In this document: piece by piece, positions 29,682 through 38,568 of the stretch | Numbering within the stretch: the first letter of the stretch is position 1 | Layout: each line of letters starts with the position of its first letter | Assembly: GCF_013391765.2 (NCBI RefSeq) | Contig: NZ_JACBGI020000003.1 | Span: 62,001 to 126,000, forward strand | DNA length: 64,000 nucleotides | From: Thiomicrorhabdus heinhorstiae | Lineage (GTDB): Bacteria > Pseudomonadota > Gammaproteobacteria > Thiomicrospirales > Thiomicrospiraceae | Direction: 5' to 3' | The notes under the pieces: model-generated | Database searches by the model: none | Told to the model about the DNA's origin: nothing | Seen by the model: the letters and a program-made list of their open reading frames with translations, nothing else | Made by a program: the position numbers and the translations under genes

Positions 29682-29711
29682 CTTCTGCCGCAATCGATCT
29701 TGCGGAAAGAG

Positions 29712-29740
29712 GAAAAAAATAGGGGACCAAAGTCCCCTAT
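29712..29740 (-). terminator. Rho-independent terminator after rplT
   Basis: On the minus strand ATAGGGGAC and GTCCCCTAT make a 9-bp GC-rich stem with a TTTG loop, followed by a run of seven T. It is 30 bases past rplT and upstream of pheS, so it either ends the ribosomal-protein message or acts as a pheST attenuator with read-through. Confidence 0.9.
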
Positions 29741-29769
29741 CCTTTAACTAGGCGAGCCTAGTGCGATAC

Positions 29770-30126
29770 TTAAGCTAGAGCCGCTTTTGCTTTTTCAGCA
29801 ATTGCCGCAAATGCTGCTGCATCATGTACTGCAATGTCAGCAAGTACTTTACGGTCAACTTCGATTCCCGCTTTGCTTACACCGTTGATGAAACGGCTGT
29901 AAGTCATACCGTTCATACGAGCCGCTGCGTTAATACGAGCGATCCATAGACGACGGAATTGACGTTTTCTTTGACGACGGTCACGGTATGCATATTGACC
30001 CGCTTTGATGACCGCTTGACGCGCAACACGGAAAATTTTGCTACGTGCACCGTAGTAACCTTTTGCCGCTTTAAGTACTTTATTATGACGACGGCGTGCG
30101 ATTACGCCTCTTTTAACTCTTGCCAT
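29770..30126 (-). CDS. rplT: Large-subunit ribosomal protein bL20
   Basis: 118 residues, standard length, beginning [30 protein letters not shown] and rich in Arg/Lys. It binds 23S rRNA early in 50S assembly and in known bacteria also represses its own operon by binding the rpmI leader. It lies 17 bases after rpmI. Confidence 0.98.
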   Translation of the reverse strand: MARVKRGVIARRRHNKVLKAAKGYYGARSKIFRVARQAVIKAGQYAYRDRRQRKRQFRRLWIARINAAARMNGMTYSRFINGVSKAGIEVDRKVLADIAVHDAAAFAAIAEKAKAALA

Positions 30127-30143
30127 GCTTTAAAATCTCCCAA

Positions 30144-30341
30144 TTAAGCGTAAGGTAACATGCGGCGAACCATTGCCACATCATGTTCGTGAATCATGCT
30201 TCCTGAACGAAGCTGACGTTTACGCTTAGTCGACTTCTTAGTCAAAATATGACGAAGGTGAGACTGTTTGCATTTAAAGCGGCCAGAGCCGGTTTTTTTG
30301 AAGCGCTTTGCAGCACTACTGTTCGTTTTCATCTTTGGCAT
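30144..30341 (-). CDS. rpmI: Large-subunit ribosomal protein bL35
   Basis: 65 residues: [37 protein letters not shown] is the typical basic start of bL35. It is a 50S component. It sits between infC and rplT as usual. The 192-base gap before it carries a stem that may be the L20 operator. Confidence 0.97.
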   Translation of the reverse strand: MPKMKTNSSAAKRFKKTGSGRFKCKQSHLRHILTKKSTKRKRQLRSGSMIHEHDVAMVRRMLPYA

Positions 30342-30360
30342 TGAATGAAACTCCGCATTT

Positions 30361-30403
30361 AAGTGATACTCCTGGGTCGCCCTTCAGCCACTCCGAGTCA
30401 CTT
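30361..30403 (-). promoter_or_regulatory. Candidate L20 autoregulatory stem in the rpmI leader
   Basis: On the minus strand AAGTGACTC at one end pairs with GAGTATCACTT at the other, leaving a GC-rich inner loop, about 20 bases before the rpmI start. In E. coli and Bacillus, L20 represses its operon through leader RNA that mimics its 23S site. The position fits; sequence homology to a known L20 leader was not checked. Confidence 0.4.
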
Positions 30404-30533
30404 GATTTTTACAATAGCCGTTCAAATCGGGAACGACTTTCCGGGAAACAACAAACAGCACTGAGGGAGCTGCACCGGAAGCCGATCAATTTCGATCGAC
30501 CCCAGCTGTTGTGTTAAGCAAACCGTTTAAGGT

Positions 30534-31088
30534 TTACTTTTTCTTGGCTGGCGCAACCATCATTTGCATCTGACGGCCTTCCATCTTCGGCATCTGTTCA
30601 ACGGTTCCCACCTCTTGAATATCATCCTTGATGCGCTCCAGCACTTTCAATCCCAGTTCCTTATGGGTAATCTCACGACCACGGAACCAGATGGTTACCT
30701 TGACGCGATCTCCCTTTTCCAGGAATTTCATCAGGTTGCGTAGTTTGACCTGATAATCTCCCTCCTCAGTTCCTGGGCGAAACTTAACTTCTTTTACTTG
30801 GACTTGCTTCTGGTTTTTCTTAGCTTCATGCTGCTTTTTCTGTTGCTGATACAGAAATTTGCCGTAGTCCATGATCTTGCAAACCGGAGGATTTGCTGTG
30901 GCCGCAATTTCAACTAAATCCAGACCCGCTTCGGCAGCGGCTTCCAGAGCTTCCTGAATCGGAACGATGCCGGCCTGCTCGCCTTCTGCATCGATCAAAC
31001 GAACTTCACGCGAAGTGATCGCTCTGTTTATTCTATCTTTAGGTTCTTCAGGTTGTTGTGGTCTTCCACGACCTCTTCTAATTGCGAT
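30534..31088 (-). CDS. infC: Translation initiation factor IF-3 with non-ATG start
   Basis: 184 residues from an ATC codon at 31086-31088. The product ([15 protein letters not shown]..., then [23 protein letters not shown]) covers the full N-terminal domain, and the C-terminal domain with [17 protein letters not shown] and [17 protein letters not shown] is complete. No ATG or GTG lies in the right place. A strong GGAGG is eight bases before the ATC and only two before an in-frame ATT at 31092-31094. IF-3 genes typically start with ATT, ATC or ATA so that IF-3 can repress its own translation. It follows thrS closely. Confidence 0.9.
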   Translation of the reverse strand: MAIRRGRGRPQQPEEPKDRINRAITSREVRLIDAEGEQAGIVPIQEALEAAAEAGLDLVEIAATANPPVCKIMDYGKFLYQQQKKQHEAKKNQKQVQVKEVKFRPGTEEGDYQVKLRNLMKFLEKGDRVKVTIWFRGREITHKELGLKVLERIKDDIQEVGTVEQMPKMEGRQMQMMVAPAKKK

Positions 31089-31129
31089 AGCAATATCCTC
31101 CGTTTATTAAAAAATAAATACAGCGTCGA

Positions 31130-33055
31130 TTACTCGACGACACGGCCAAGGTTGGCAATATCATTATTGAGTAGATCTAACAGTTCATCAAAATCGAAAG
31201 AACCCAGGTTCTCTCCGCCTCTGGCTCGTACGTTAACGGTGCCTTCAGCCATTTCTTGATCACCTACCACTAAGATATAAGGTACGCGCTGCATGGTGTG
31301 TTCGCGAATTTTAAACCCAACCTTCTCATTTCTCAAGTCTGATTCAGCTCTAAACCCATGTTTTTTCAATTTTTTAGTCAATTCGGCAACATATTCGTTG
31401 TGAACTTCCGAGATAGACGCAGTTACCAATTGAACCGGAGCCAACCAGGTCGGGAATTTTCCTTCGTAATGCTCGACCAGGATCCCGACGAAACGTTCCA
31501 AAGATCCCAAGATAGCGCGGTGAATCATCACCGGATGCTTCTTCTCGTTATCCGAATCGACGTAAACCGCATTCAAACGCTCGGCTTGAGTCATCGAGAA
31601 ATCCAACTGAATGGTTCCGCACTGCCAGACACGCCCGATACAGTCTTTTAACTGGAATTCGATTTTCGGACCGTAGAAAGCCCCTTCGCCCGGTTGCAGC
31701 GCATATTCAAGACCTGCATCCTGCAAAGTGGCTTCCAAGGCTTCTTCTGCCAAATCCCATACATCATCGGAACCGACACGCATTTCAGGGCGGGTCGAGA
31801 ATTTCACCGCAATATTTTCAAAACCGAAATCCGCATAAGTTTCATAAACCAGATCGATACACCCCTGCACTTCCTGTTTAATCTGATCAGGCGTACAGAA
31901 GATATGCGCATCATCCTGTGTGAATGAGCGCACGCGCATCAGGCCGTGAAGCGTTCCGGACGGCTCGTTACGGTGAACAGTACCGAACTCAGCGATACGT
32001 ACCGGCAAATCGCGGTAAGAGTGCAAATGCTGGTTAAAAACCTGAATATGCCCTGGGCAGTTCATCGGCTTAACGGCGTAATCGCGGTTATCGGTCTCGG
32101 TGGTGAACATATTGTCTTTGAACTTGTCCCAGTGACCGGATTTTTCCCATAGAGAACGATCCATAATAAATGGCGTGCGAATCTCTTCATAATCGTTGGC
32201 AACCAGCTGACCACGCATATATTCTTCTACCACGCGGTATAAAGTGGTTCCCTTCGGATGCCAAAACGCCATCCCCGGAGCGATTTCATCAACATGGAAC
32301 AGATCCAGCGCCTTACCTAATTTACGATGGTCACGCTTTTCCGCCTCTTCCATCATCTGCAGGTAAGCTTTCAAATCGTCTTTATTGGCGAAAGCAACGC
32401 CGTAGATACGCTGAAGCATCTTGTTATCGGAGTTACCGCGCCAATAAGCACCGGCTACATGAGTCAGCTTAAAAGCTTTGGTGAATGACATATTCGGTAC
32501 GTGCGGACCGACACACATATCCACATATTCTTCGTGGAAGTAGAAACCGAATTGAGTTTCACCCGGAAGGTCACGAATCAATTCCAACTTGTAATCTTCA
32601 CCACGGGATTCGAAAGTGGCGACCGCTTCGTCGCGCGGCAACATCTTTTTGATGACCGGGTATTTGGTTTTTGCCAATTCCTGCATGCGCTTTTCGATCT
32701 TTTTCAGATCTTCCGGCGTAATTTTGTAATCCATATCGATGTCATAATAAAACCCGTTATCGATGACTGGCCCGATTGCCATCTTGACGTCAGGATAAAG
32801 TTGCTTCAAAGCATGCCCCAAAAGGTGCGCGCAAGAATGACGCATAATATGCAGACCGTCTTCATCTTTCATCGTGACGATTTCAAGCGTAGCGTCATCC
32901 GTGATTAAATCACTGGCATCTTTTAATTGTCCGTTGACGCGCCCGGCGACCGTCGCTTTCGCCAGCCCCGCGCCAATGGATTCTGCAACCTGCATAACAG
33001 ATACAGGCTGCTCAAACTGCTTGGTAGAACCGTCCGGTAAAGTGATGATTGGCAT
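31130..33055 (-). CDS. thrS: Threonyl-tRNA synthetase
   Basis: 641 residues from the ATG at 33055 (product [14 protein letters not shown], the standard ThrRS start; an AGAAGAG site lies upstream; a TTG three codons earlier is less likely). It contains the TGS domain, the editing domain with [16 protein letters not shown], the class II core ([45 protein letters not shown]) and the C-terminal anticodon-binding domain. It charges and proofreads tRNA-Thr. It is first in the thrS-infC-rpmI-rplT-pheST cluster and divergent from the thiamine operon. Confidence 0.97.
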   Translation of the reverse strand: MPIITLPDGSTKQFEQPVSVMQVAESIGAGLAKATVAGRVNGQLKDASDLITDDATLEIVTMKDEDGLHIMRHSCAHLLGHALKQLYPDVKMAIGPVIDNGFYYDIDMDYKITPEDLKKIEKRMQELAKTKYPVIKKMLPRDEAVATFESRGEDYKLELIRDLPGETQFGFYFHEEYVDMCVGPHVPNMSFTKAFKLTHVAGAYWRGNSDNKMLQRIYGVAFANKDDLKAYLQMMEEAEKRDHRKLGKALDLFHVDEIAPGMAFWHPKGTTLYRVVEEYMRGQLVANDYEEIRTPFIMDRSLWEKSGHWDKFKDNMFTTETDNRDYAVKPMNCPGHIQVFNQHLHSYRDLPVRIAEFGTVHRNEPSGTLHGLMRVRSFTQDDAHIFCTPDQIKQEVQGCIDLVYETYADFGFENIAVKFSTRPEMRVGSDDVWDLAEEALEATLQDAGLEYALQPGEGAFYGPKIEFQLKDCIGRVWQCGTIQLDFSMTQAERLNAVYVDSDNEKKHPVMIHRAILGSLERFVGILVEHYEGKFPTWLAPVQLVTASISEVHNEYVAELTKKLKKHGFRAESDLRNEKVGFKIREHTMQRVPYILVVGDQEMAEGTVNVRARGGENLGSFDFDELLDLLNNDIANLGRVVE

Positions 33056-33208
33056 GAGAAACAACTCTTCTATTCATGGATTAAAATCAAGCCAAGCATT
33101 TTAACATCTTCTAATAGAGCTAGGCTAGATTTTGATAAAGCAAAACGATAATTTTTCTCAAAAATAGGGTAGAATATCTAAAAATTTCAATTATCAAAAA
33201 ACATAATC

Positions 33209-33372
33209 GTGCCTAGGGGCGGTCGCAAGGCCTGAGATTTCCGCAAGGATAGACCCTTGAACCTGATCCGGATCATACCGGCGTAGGAAAAGGCTGTAAC
33301 GTCGAGAATACGCCAGTATTCCGTTCATACGTTGCGCTCCCAGGCGGTGAAATATGCAAAGGAACGCAATCT
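33209..33372 (+). promoter_or_regulatory. TPP riboswitch with RBS-sequestering stem
   Basis: The THI-box core is clear: GGCCTGAGATT, GACCCTTGAACCTGATCCGGATCATACCGGCGTAGG, with P1 formed by GCCT near 33211 and AGGC at 33291-33294. Downstream lies a GAATAC/GTATTC hairpin (33306-33321), then GTTGCGCTCC (33331-33340), which pairs with GGAACGCAAT (33361-33370), the ribosome-binding region of the receptor gene, with nine of ten positions paired. This indicates translational control by thiamine pyrophosphate. No terminator with T-run is seen before the ATG. Confidence 0.95.
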
Positions 33373-35421
33373 ATGAATTTTCGCTTACGCCGATTGAACT
33401 TGGCTCTAGCCAGCCTAATGACCTTCCCCGTTTACTCTGTTCATGCCGACGAGCAACTTGCTCCTGTAACAGTTAACGCCGACCTTCGCCAGACTGAACT
33501 ACAAGATATTCCTGCCAGTGTCGACGTCAAAAACGAAGCGCAAATCAAGGATCAGGGTGCAACCCATTTCGAAGATCTGCTGCTAAAAACCCCGAACGTT
33601 AACTTCTCTGGACAGTCATCCCGTCCACGCCATATCCAAATTCGCGGTATCGGCGGACGCGACGAATACACCGGCGCACCGAACTCAAGCGTCGGCTTTG
33701 CCATCGACGACATCGATTTCAGCGGCATCGGCATGGCTGCAAACCTGTTTGACGTCAAGCAAGTCGAAGTGCTAAAAGGCCCGCAAAACACCCGTTACGG
33801 ACAAAACGCCATCGCCGGCTTGATTAATATCGAAAGCAACGATCCGACACCTTATGAAGAAGGCATGTTCGAAGGGACTGTCGGTCAGGATAATTTACGA
33901 GAACTGGGTATCGTCACCAGCGGCCCTTTCGGCAGCGAGTCGGACAGCACTCAGTACCGTTTCAGCCTGTTTTCCCATAACAGCGACGGTTTCCGCCACA
34001 ATGAAACTTTAAATCGCGATGATACTAATAGTCGTAGTGAATTGACCTTACGCGGTAAACTGCGCTTCTTCCTAGATGATGTCACTACTCTGGACGTTAC
34101 GCTATTGCATGCCGATCTGAATAACGGCTACGATGCCTGGTCACGCGACAACAGCTTTACCACCCTTTCCAACCAGCCGGGCCAGGATACTCTGTTAACC
34201 AATGCCGCTGCTTTCAAATTAAATTGGAAAGGCAATCCGAACTTCGATTTCACCAGCCGTACCAATGTCGCCTTCTCCGACATGACTTATAGCTACGATG
34301 AAGACTGGACCGCCGCTTCGGCCGGAACCTACCTGAATAACAAACAGCGCCATACCTTCAATCAGGAGCTGCGCTGGACTTCGACCCCGCAGTCAAAAAT
34401 CAACGGCAATACCGACTGGCTGGCGGGCTTGTATGCATCACGCCTGGTTGAAAGTAACGAAACCGAATACTGGGGCAGCTCAAGCAGCGACTTCTCGATC
34501 AATAAACTGGCGGCTTTCGGACAGCTTGACTACGCCATGAACAGCAAAGCGACCATTACGTTGGGTTCACGCATTGAAAACGACAGTAGCGACTTCACCA
34601 ACAGCAACAATGAGCACTACTCGCCGGATGACACCCTGTGGGGCGCCAACCTGACTTACAGCTACCGTTATAATGATGTTTACACGGCATATATGGGCAT
34701 CAACCGCGGTTATAAAGCGGGTGGATTCAATGCAGGTCAACCGGCCGGAACGCCAAACACTTATCTGTTCTATCAAGCTGAAACCCTGATGAACTACGAG
34801 ATTGGTTTGAAGGTCAATTACGCCGATCTTGGTCTGAGCAGCCAGATTACCGCTTTCTATATGGATCGCAGCAATCCGCAGTTTGACGCCTATACTTATG
34901 ATCCAAGCTCCGGCACCAACTGGGTGTTCTATACCGAAAACTTCGATAGCGCCAAAAACTACGGTGTAGAAGGGAATCTTGACTGGCAGATCAACCGTCG
35001 CTTCAACCTGTTCGCCAGCCTGGGTCTGCTTAAAACCGAGATCAGCGGCACACCTCTGAATTCAGGCTTCACCATTGACGGCCGCGAACAGGCGCATGCT
35101 CCGAATTACCAATTCAATATCGGCGGGAAATACCGCTCGGCAGCCGGCTTCTACGCCGAAGCGGATCTGACCGGAGTCGACAGCTTCTATTTCGACAATA
35201 CTAATGACGTTCGCTCCGACGCCTACCGCATTTTGAACGCCCGCGTCGGTTATGAAGGACAGGATTACGAAATCTATCTGTGGGGTAAAAACATCACTGA
35301 CGAAACCTATGCAACCCGCGGATTCTATTTTGACTTCAACCCGCCGTGGACCAACCCGAGCAAATATGTGCGACTGGGCGATCCGCGTCAGTATGGTATC
35401 ACCTACCGTTTGTATTTCTAA
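33373..35421 (+). CDS. TPP-riboswitch-controlled TonB-dependent receptor (thiamine or precursor)
   Basis: 682 residues with a signal peptide to VHADEQ, TonB-box-like LAPVTVNA, plug motifs (ASVDVKNEAQIKDQGATHFEDLLLKTPNVNFSGQ, QIRGIGGRDEY, KQVEVLKGPQNTRYGQNAIAGLINIES) and a barrel ending in Phe (TYRLYF). The riboswitch at its 5' end and the thiamine-binding and PnuT-like genes downstream show it imports thiamine or a related pyrimidine/thiazole. Expression should rise when intracellular TPP is low. A terminator-like hairpin follows it. Confidence 0.9.
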   Translation: MNFRLRRLNLALASLMTFPVYSVHADEQLAPVTVNADLRQTELQDIPASVDVKNEAQIKDQGATHFEDLLLKTPNVNFSGQSSRPRHIQIRGIGGRDEYTGAPNSSVGFAIDDIDFSGIGMAANLFDVKQVEVLKGPQNTRYGQNAIAGLINIESNDPTPYEEGMFEGTVGQDNLRELGIVTSGPFGSESDSTQYRFSLFSHNSDGFRHNETLNRDDTNSRSELTLRGKLRFFLDDVTTLDVTLLHADLNNGYDAWSRDNSFTTLSNQPGQDTLLTNAAAFKLNWKGNPNFDFTSRTNVAFSDMTYSYDEDWTAASAGTYLNNKQRHTFNQELRWTSTPQSKINGNTDWLAGLYASRLVESNETEYWGSSSSDFSINKLAAFGQLDYAMNSKATITLGSRIENDSSDFTNSNNEHYSPDDTLWGANLTYSYRYNDVYTAYMGINRGYKAGGFNAGQPAGTPNTYLFYQAETLMNYEIGLKVNYADLGLSSQITAFYMDRSNPQFDAYTYDPSSGTNWVFYTENFDSAKNYGVEGNLDWQINRRFNLFASLGLLKTEISGTPLNSGFTIDGREQAHAPNYQFNIGGKYRSAAGFYAEADLTGVDSFYFDNTNDVRSDAYRILNARVGYEGQDYEIYLWGKNITDETYATRGFYFDFNPPWTNPSKYVRLGDPRQYGITYRLYF

Positions 35422-35432
35422 AACTCCCACCC

Positions 35433-35470
35433 AGGCCGGACTTGATAAGATATAAGTCCGGCCTATTTTT
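35433..35470 (+). terminator. Intra-operon terminator after the thiamine receptor gene
   Basis: AGGCCGGACTT and AAGTCCGGCCT form a perfect 11-bp stem with a 10-base loop followed by ATTTTT. Its T-run merges directly into the AAGGAGA ribosome-binding site of the next gene, so downstream genes are probably expressed by read-through at a lower level than the receptor. Confidence 0.85.
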
Positions 35471-35483
35471 AAGGAGACAGACA

Positions 35484-35726
35484 ATGAACATATCCGTAGA
35501 CATCAGCCTTTACCCGCTTCACGAGTCCTATCGCCAGCCGGTTCTGGATTTTATCCACCGCCTGGAAGCGCACCAGGATCTGCTGATCTCGCGTAATAGC
35601 ATGAGCACCACCATTTACGGAGATTATTCATTGATCATGCCGATCCTGAATGAAGAAATGCATACAACTCTGCAAGCCCTTCCTGAAAGCGTTTTTGTCA
35701 TTAAGCTTTCCGGCGGTTGCCAGTAA
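35484..35726 (+). CDS. YkoF/MTH1187-type thiamine-binding protein, copy 1
   Basis: 80 residues from the ATG at 35484, which has AAGGAGA ten bases upstream. The start NISVDISLYPLHESYRQPVLDFI and the middle SRNSMSTTIYGDYSLIM match the small ferredoxin-like Thiamine_BP (YkoF) domain. YkoF binds thiamine and helps its import or delivery in Bacillus. No signal peptide, so cytoplasmic. About half of its residues match the second copy at 36394. The two single-domain proteins might pair as the two halves of full-length YkoF do. It follows the receptor gene by 62 bases. Confidence 0.85.
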   Translation: MNISVDISLYPLHESYRQPVLDFIHRLEAHQDLLISRNSMSTTIYGDYSLIMPILNEEMHTTLQALPESVFVIKLSGGCQ

Positions 35727-35744
35727 CTTTATCGGAGACATCCT

Positions 35745-36377
35745 ATGCCAAAAACACAAGGCTACGAATCGCACGCCGATGCCTATGACCAATGGTTCGA
35801 CGACAACCACGCCACCTATCAAGCGGAAATCGATGCCGTCAAACGCCTGCTTCCAAGTGGTCGCGGAATCGAAGTCGGCGCCGGCAGCGGCCGCTTCACG
35901 CAACCGCTCAATATCGACACAGGCATCGAACCGGCCAAGGCAATGCGTGATCGAGCCAAACAGGAACGCAATCTCGACCTGATCGAAGGCGTAGCCGAAT
36001 CCCTGCCGATTGAAGACCGGCAATATGATTTCGCTGCCTTTATCACTTCAACCTGTTTTCTGGACGATCCTGAACAAGCTTATCTGGAAGCGGCACGAGT
36101 AACCAAAGCCGCCGGCTCGATAATCGTCGCCTTCCTTGAACGCAATTCGGAATTGGGCCAAGCTTATGAAAAACACAAACACGAGAGTCCTTTCTATTGC
36201 GATGCCACCTTTTATAGCTACCCGGAAATCGAGTCAATGCTGCAGCAAGCCGGCTTTTCGATTGTAGGCAGTGTGCAAACCGTCTTGCCGGAGAGCTCCG
36301 GAAACGAAGCAACCGCAATTCTGGACGGACACGACGAAGGAACCTTTGTTGTGGTTCGTGCCGAGAAAACCCAATAA
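35745..36377 (+). CDS. Class I SAM-dependent methyltransferase in thiamine operon
   Basis: 210 residues. The SAM-binding motif GRGIEVGAGSGRFTQPL, the acidic TGIEPAKAMRDRA strand end and the YDFAAFITSTCFLDDPEQAYLEAARVTKAAGSIIVAF segment fit the Methyltransf_11 group. The substrate is unknown. It stands between two thiamine-binding YkoF-type genes, 18 bases after the first and 16 before the second, in a TPP-controlled operon. That suggests it acts on a thiamine-related compound or a salvage intermediate. No thiamine methyltransferase of this kind is a standard pathway member, so the job is open. Confidence 0.8.
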   Translation: MPKTQGYESHADAYDQWFDDNHATYQAEIDAVKRLLPSGRGIEVGAGSGRFTQPLNIDTGIEPAKAMRDRAKQERNLDLIEGVAESLPIEDRQYDFAAFITSTCFLDDPEQAYLEAARVTKAAGSIIVAFLERNSELGQAYEKHKHESPFYCDATFYSYPEIESMLQQAGFSIVGSVQTVLPESSGNEATAILDGHDEGTFVVVRAEKTQ

Positions 36378-36393
36378 TAACCAGGAGAAAACC

Positions 36394-36660
36394 GTGAAAG
36401 TATCCGTCGATATCAGCATGTACCCTCTTAAGGAAGAATACTGCCAACCGATAATCGATTTTATCGAAGCGATGGAAAAGGCAGAGAAGGTGTCGATCCA
36501 GCGTAACAGTATGAGCACCCATATTTATGGTGAATTCGCCGACGTAATGAGTGCGATGAATAGCGAAATCGAAAAGGTCTTGAATGAAATTCCGCAAACC
36601 GTATTCGTCATCAAACTGATCGGTACCGATCGAGAAAAGGCGAACATTCGTGCTTGCTGA
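36394..36660 (+). CDS. YkoF/MTH1187-type thiamine-binding protein, copy 2
   Basis: 88 residues from a GTG start at 36394, chosen because AGGAGA lies five bases upstream and the product then begins exactly like copy 1 (KVSVDISMYPLKEEYCQPIIDFI). The core SIQRNSMSTHIYGEFADVM and the TVFVIKL strand match copy 1 as well. It is a single Thiamine_BP-like domain, cytoplasmic. Its 3' end overlaps the permease start by 11 bases, so the two are translationally coupled. Confidence 0.85.
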   Translation: MKVSVDISMYPLKEEYCQPIIDFIEAMEKAEKVSIQRNSMSTHIYGEFADVMSAMNSEIEKVLNEIPQTVFVIKLIGTDREKANIRAC

Positions 36661-37285
36661 TACTACCTTTACCCAAATCCTCGATACCCTAGCTGCTCAA
36701 TCGGGCTGGGAATGGAGCGCCGCGATTCTTGGTATCGCTTATGTGATGCTCGCGGCAAGAAATTCCATCTGGTGCTGGCCGGCCGCCTTTATCAGCACCG
36801 CCATCTACAGCGTACTGTTCTGGGAAGGCAAACTGAGCATGCAGGCGGTATTGAATCTCTACTATCTGGCTATGGCAGTCTACGGTTACTATGCCTGGAG
36901 CAAGGCCGGACCGAAAGAAGAGACCTTACCCATCAGCCGTTTATCCAAACAGCAGCATCTGTTCTTTATACTGGGAGGTGCACTTTTCACACTGGTGATC
37001 GGAATCTGGATGGACAACCGGACGGAGAACCCTTTCCCTTACCTGGATGCGGGTGTTACGGTCTTTTCAATTATGACCACCGTACTGACTGCCCGTAGAG
37101 TTCTGGAATCCTGGGCCTACTGGCTGGTGATCGACAGTGTAGCGATCATCCTGTACGGTCTCAGTGGGTTCTATGTCACGATTTTAATGTTCATCGTTTA
37201 TTTGGTCGTGGCGACTTACGGGCAAATTCACTGGTTAAAACTCTATCAAGAACAAGGCAAAAGCGAACCCGGTTTAAACGTTTAA
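36650..37285 (+). CDS. pnuT: PnuC/PnuT-family thiamine permease
   Basis: 211 residues with about seven membrane helices and the PnuC-family signature NSIWCWPAAFISTAIYSVLFWEGKLSMQAVLNLYYLAMAVYGYYAW. PnuC takes up nicotinamide riboside, while family members under TPP riboswitches (PnuT) carry thiamine by facilitated diffusion followed by phosphorylation. The TPP-controlled operon supports the thiamine assignment. It starts with GTG at 36650, overlapping the upstream gene. It moves the vitamin across the inner membrane after the TonB receptor has brought it into the periplasm. Confidence 0.88.
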   Translation: MLADTTFTQILDTLAAQSGWEWSAAILGIAYVMLAARNSIWCWPAAFISTAIYSVLFWEGKLSMQAVLNLYYLAMAVYGYYAWSKAGPKEETLPISRLSKQQHLFFILGGALFTLVIGIWMDNRTENPFPYLDAGVTVFSIMTTVLTARRVLESWAYWLVIDSVAIILYGLSGFYVTILMFIVYLVVATYGQIHWLKLYQEQGKSEPGLNV

Positions 37286-37303
37286 ATCCGCAGTTTTCCC
37301 TCT

Positions 37304-38242
37304 CTACTCAAAATAAGTCGGTCTGCTCATCCATTCCTGCAGGTCGACTTTTCCGAGTATTTCCAACTTATACAGCATAAAACGATACAACGCTCGCCAG
37401 GGAGCAATTTTGGGGATGGAATGATTGCGTTGAAGAAAACTTTGTTGCAGAGCCGACAATTGCCGCTCTGACCATACCAGTTCAAAAATGACCCACGCTA
37501 AAATTTCCGGTGCCCAAACCCAGGCATCCAAATCAACTAACGCCACTTCATTACCATCAATTAAAAACTGATCCCAACGCCAATCGATCATCACCGGTAC
37601 CAACTTACCGGCTTCCTGGATATTCACTTTATCACTTAGAGGCTGGCGAATACTTTCCCAAACTACCCCCTCAAAATATCCCTCAACGCTCTCTTCCAAG
37701 CGATTGAAAAGATGTTCAATCCAGACTCTTTGACTGATTTCAGGCTGGAGCATATCACCGATCAATCCACCACTCTCTTGCCCCTCACCGGAATATAGAC
37801 GTTCAATCGAAGCCAAAATTTTTTCAAACGCTGCTGCATCCAATTCAACCGCTTCATCGCGCCATGGCTTCCCTGGCAAGCATTCACTTAAAACCCAGCC
37901 CCCAACGTCGTTCGCCCCGCACTCAATCACCTTCGGAACTTTTAAACCGCTCAGGAATTCGATGAGCGAATACATCTCTTTATAACCGCTCACTGCCTGC
38001 GGGAAAGAGACGCAAAACAAACTTTGCATCCAACTCCAAAAAATTGACTTTTCCGCTGCTGTTCGCTCGGCATATTTGAGAAAAGCCCTTTGTCCAACTG
38101 CCGATTTCAGCGCCCATAAATGATGGCTGCTATCTTCGAACATGGCACTTACCGGCTGAATGGATTGATACGCCTGCAAACATTTATTCAATCTGGTACA
38201 CGGCAAACTCAACGGGTCTAAAACACCTTCAGTCATCAACAT
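37304..38242 (-). CDS. APH/choline-kinase-fold protein, possible thiamine kinase
   Basis: 312 residues. An aminoglycoside-phosphotransferase-like fold is suggested by the C-terminal VMIDWRWDQFLIDGNEVALVDLDAWVWAPEILAWVIFELV, which aligns with the family's catalytic and metal loops. The catalytic Asp (IDW) and the metal Asp (VDLD) are kept, but the usual HGD...N has Met for His and Gln for Asn. PnuT-type uptake needs a kinase to trap thiamine, and the gene converges on pnuT with only 18 bases between, so a ThiK-like role is plausible. It is not under the riboswitch. Function uncertain. Confidence 0.6.
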   Translation of the reverse strand: MLMTEGVLDPLSLPCTRLNKCLQAYQSIQPVSAMFEDSSHHLWALKSAVGQRAFLKYAERTAAEKSIFWSWMQSLFCVSFPQAVSGYKEMYSLIEFLSGLKVPKVIECGANDVGGWVLSECLPGKPWRDEAVELDAAAFEKILASIERLYSGEGQESGGLIGDMLQPEISQRVWIEHLFNRLEESVEGYFEGVVWESIRQPLSDKVNIQEAGKLVPVMIDWRWDQFLIDGNEVALVDLDAWVWAPEILAWVIFELVWSERQLSALQQSFLQRNHSIPKIAPWRALYRFMLYKLEILGKVDLQEWMSRPTYFE

Positions 38243-38568
38243 CGACCCCGTTCAAAGCCTTGTATTCAATCAATTCGAAACTACAAACGTTCTGCAGAAC
38301 GGCTAAGAATAGAACTGGCGTTAGCCCACCTTTTAAAGGCAGCGGCAAAATGTAATTTGTTTTCATTTATATAACAAAATTCGCTATAATCTCGCGGTTA
38401 AAAAATAATAGGGTTGCCTTCCAAAACGCTCCTCCGAGAAAACCAAAACGGAGTAAACGGCTTCGAAGAATACGCCGATTGCACAATTCTTCTAGTATAA
38501 ACCGTTCAAAGCAACGCAACCAGACTCCACCAATCAGGCATGATTTCATGACCGAAAAGGATCATTTT
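38243..38568 (+). promoter_or_regulatory. Intergenic region with promoter for the Pcm-like gene
   Basis: 326 bases between divergent genes. A clear TATAAT sits at 38385-38390 within GCTATAATCTCG, with T-rich sequence in the -35 zone. The transcribed leader of about 170 bases carries short GC stems (for example CTCCGAGAA...CGGAG) but no recognised riboswitch. AAAAGG lies eight bases before the ATG at 38569. Confidence 0.55.

Noticed and set aside
29690-29735. Possible Phe-rich leader peptide (TAT TTT TTT codons) before pheS
   Set aside because: Only a TTG start without a ribosome-binding site precedes it, and the T-run is explained by the terminator tail.
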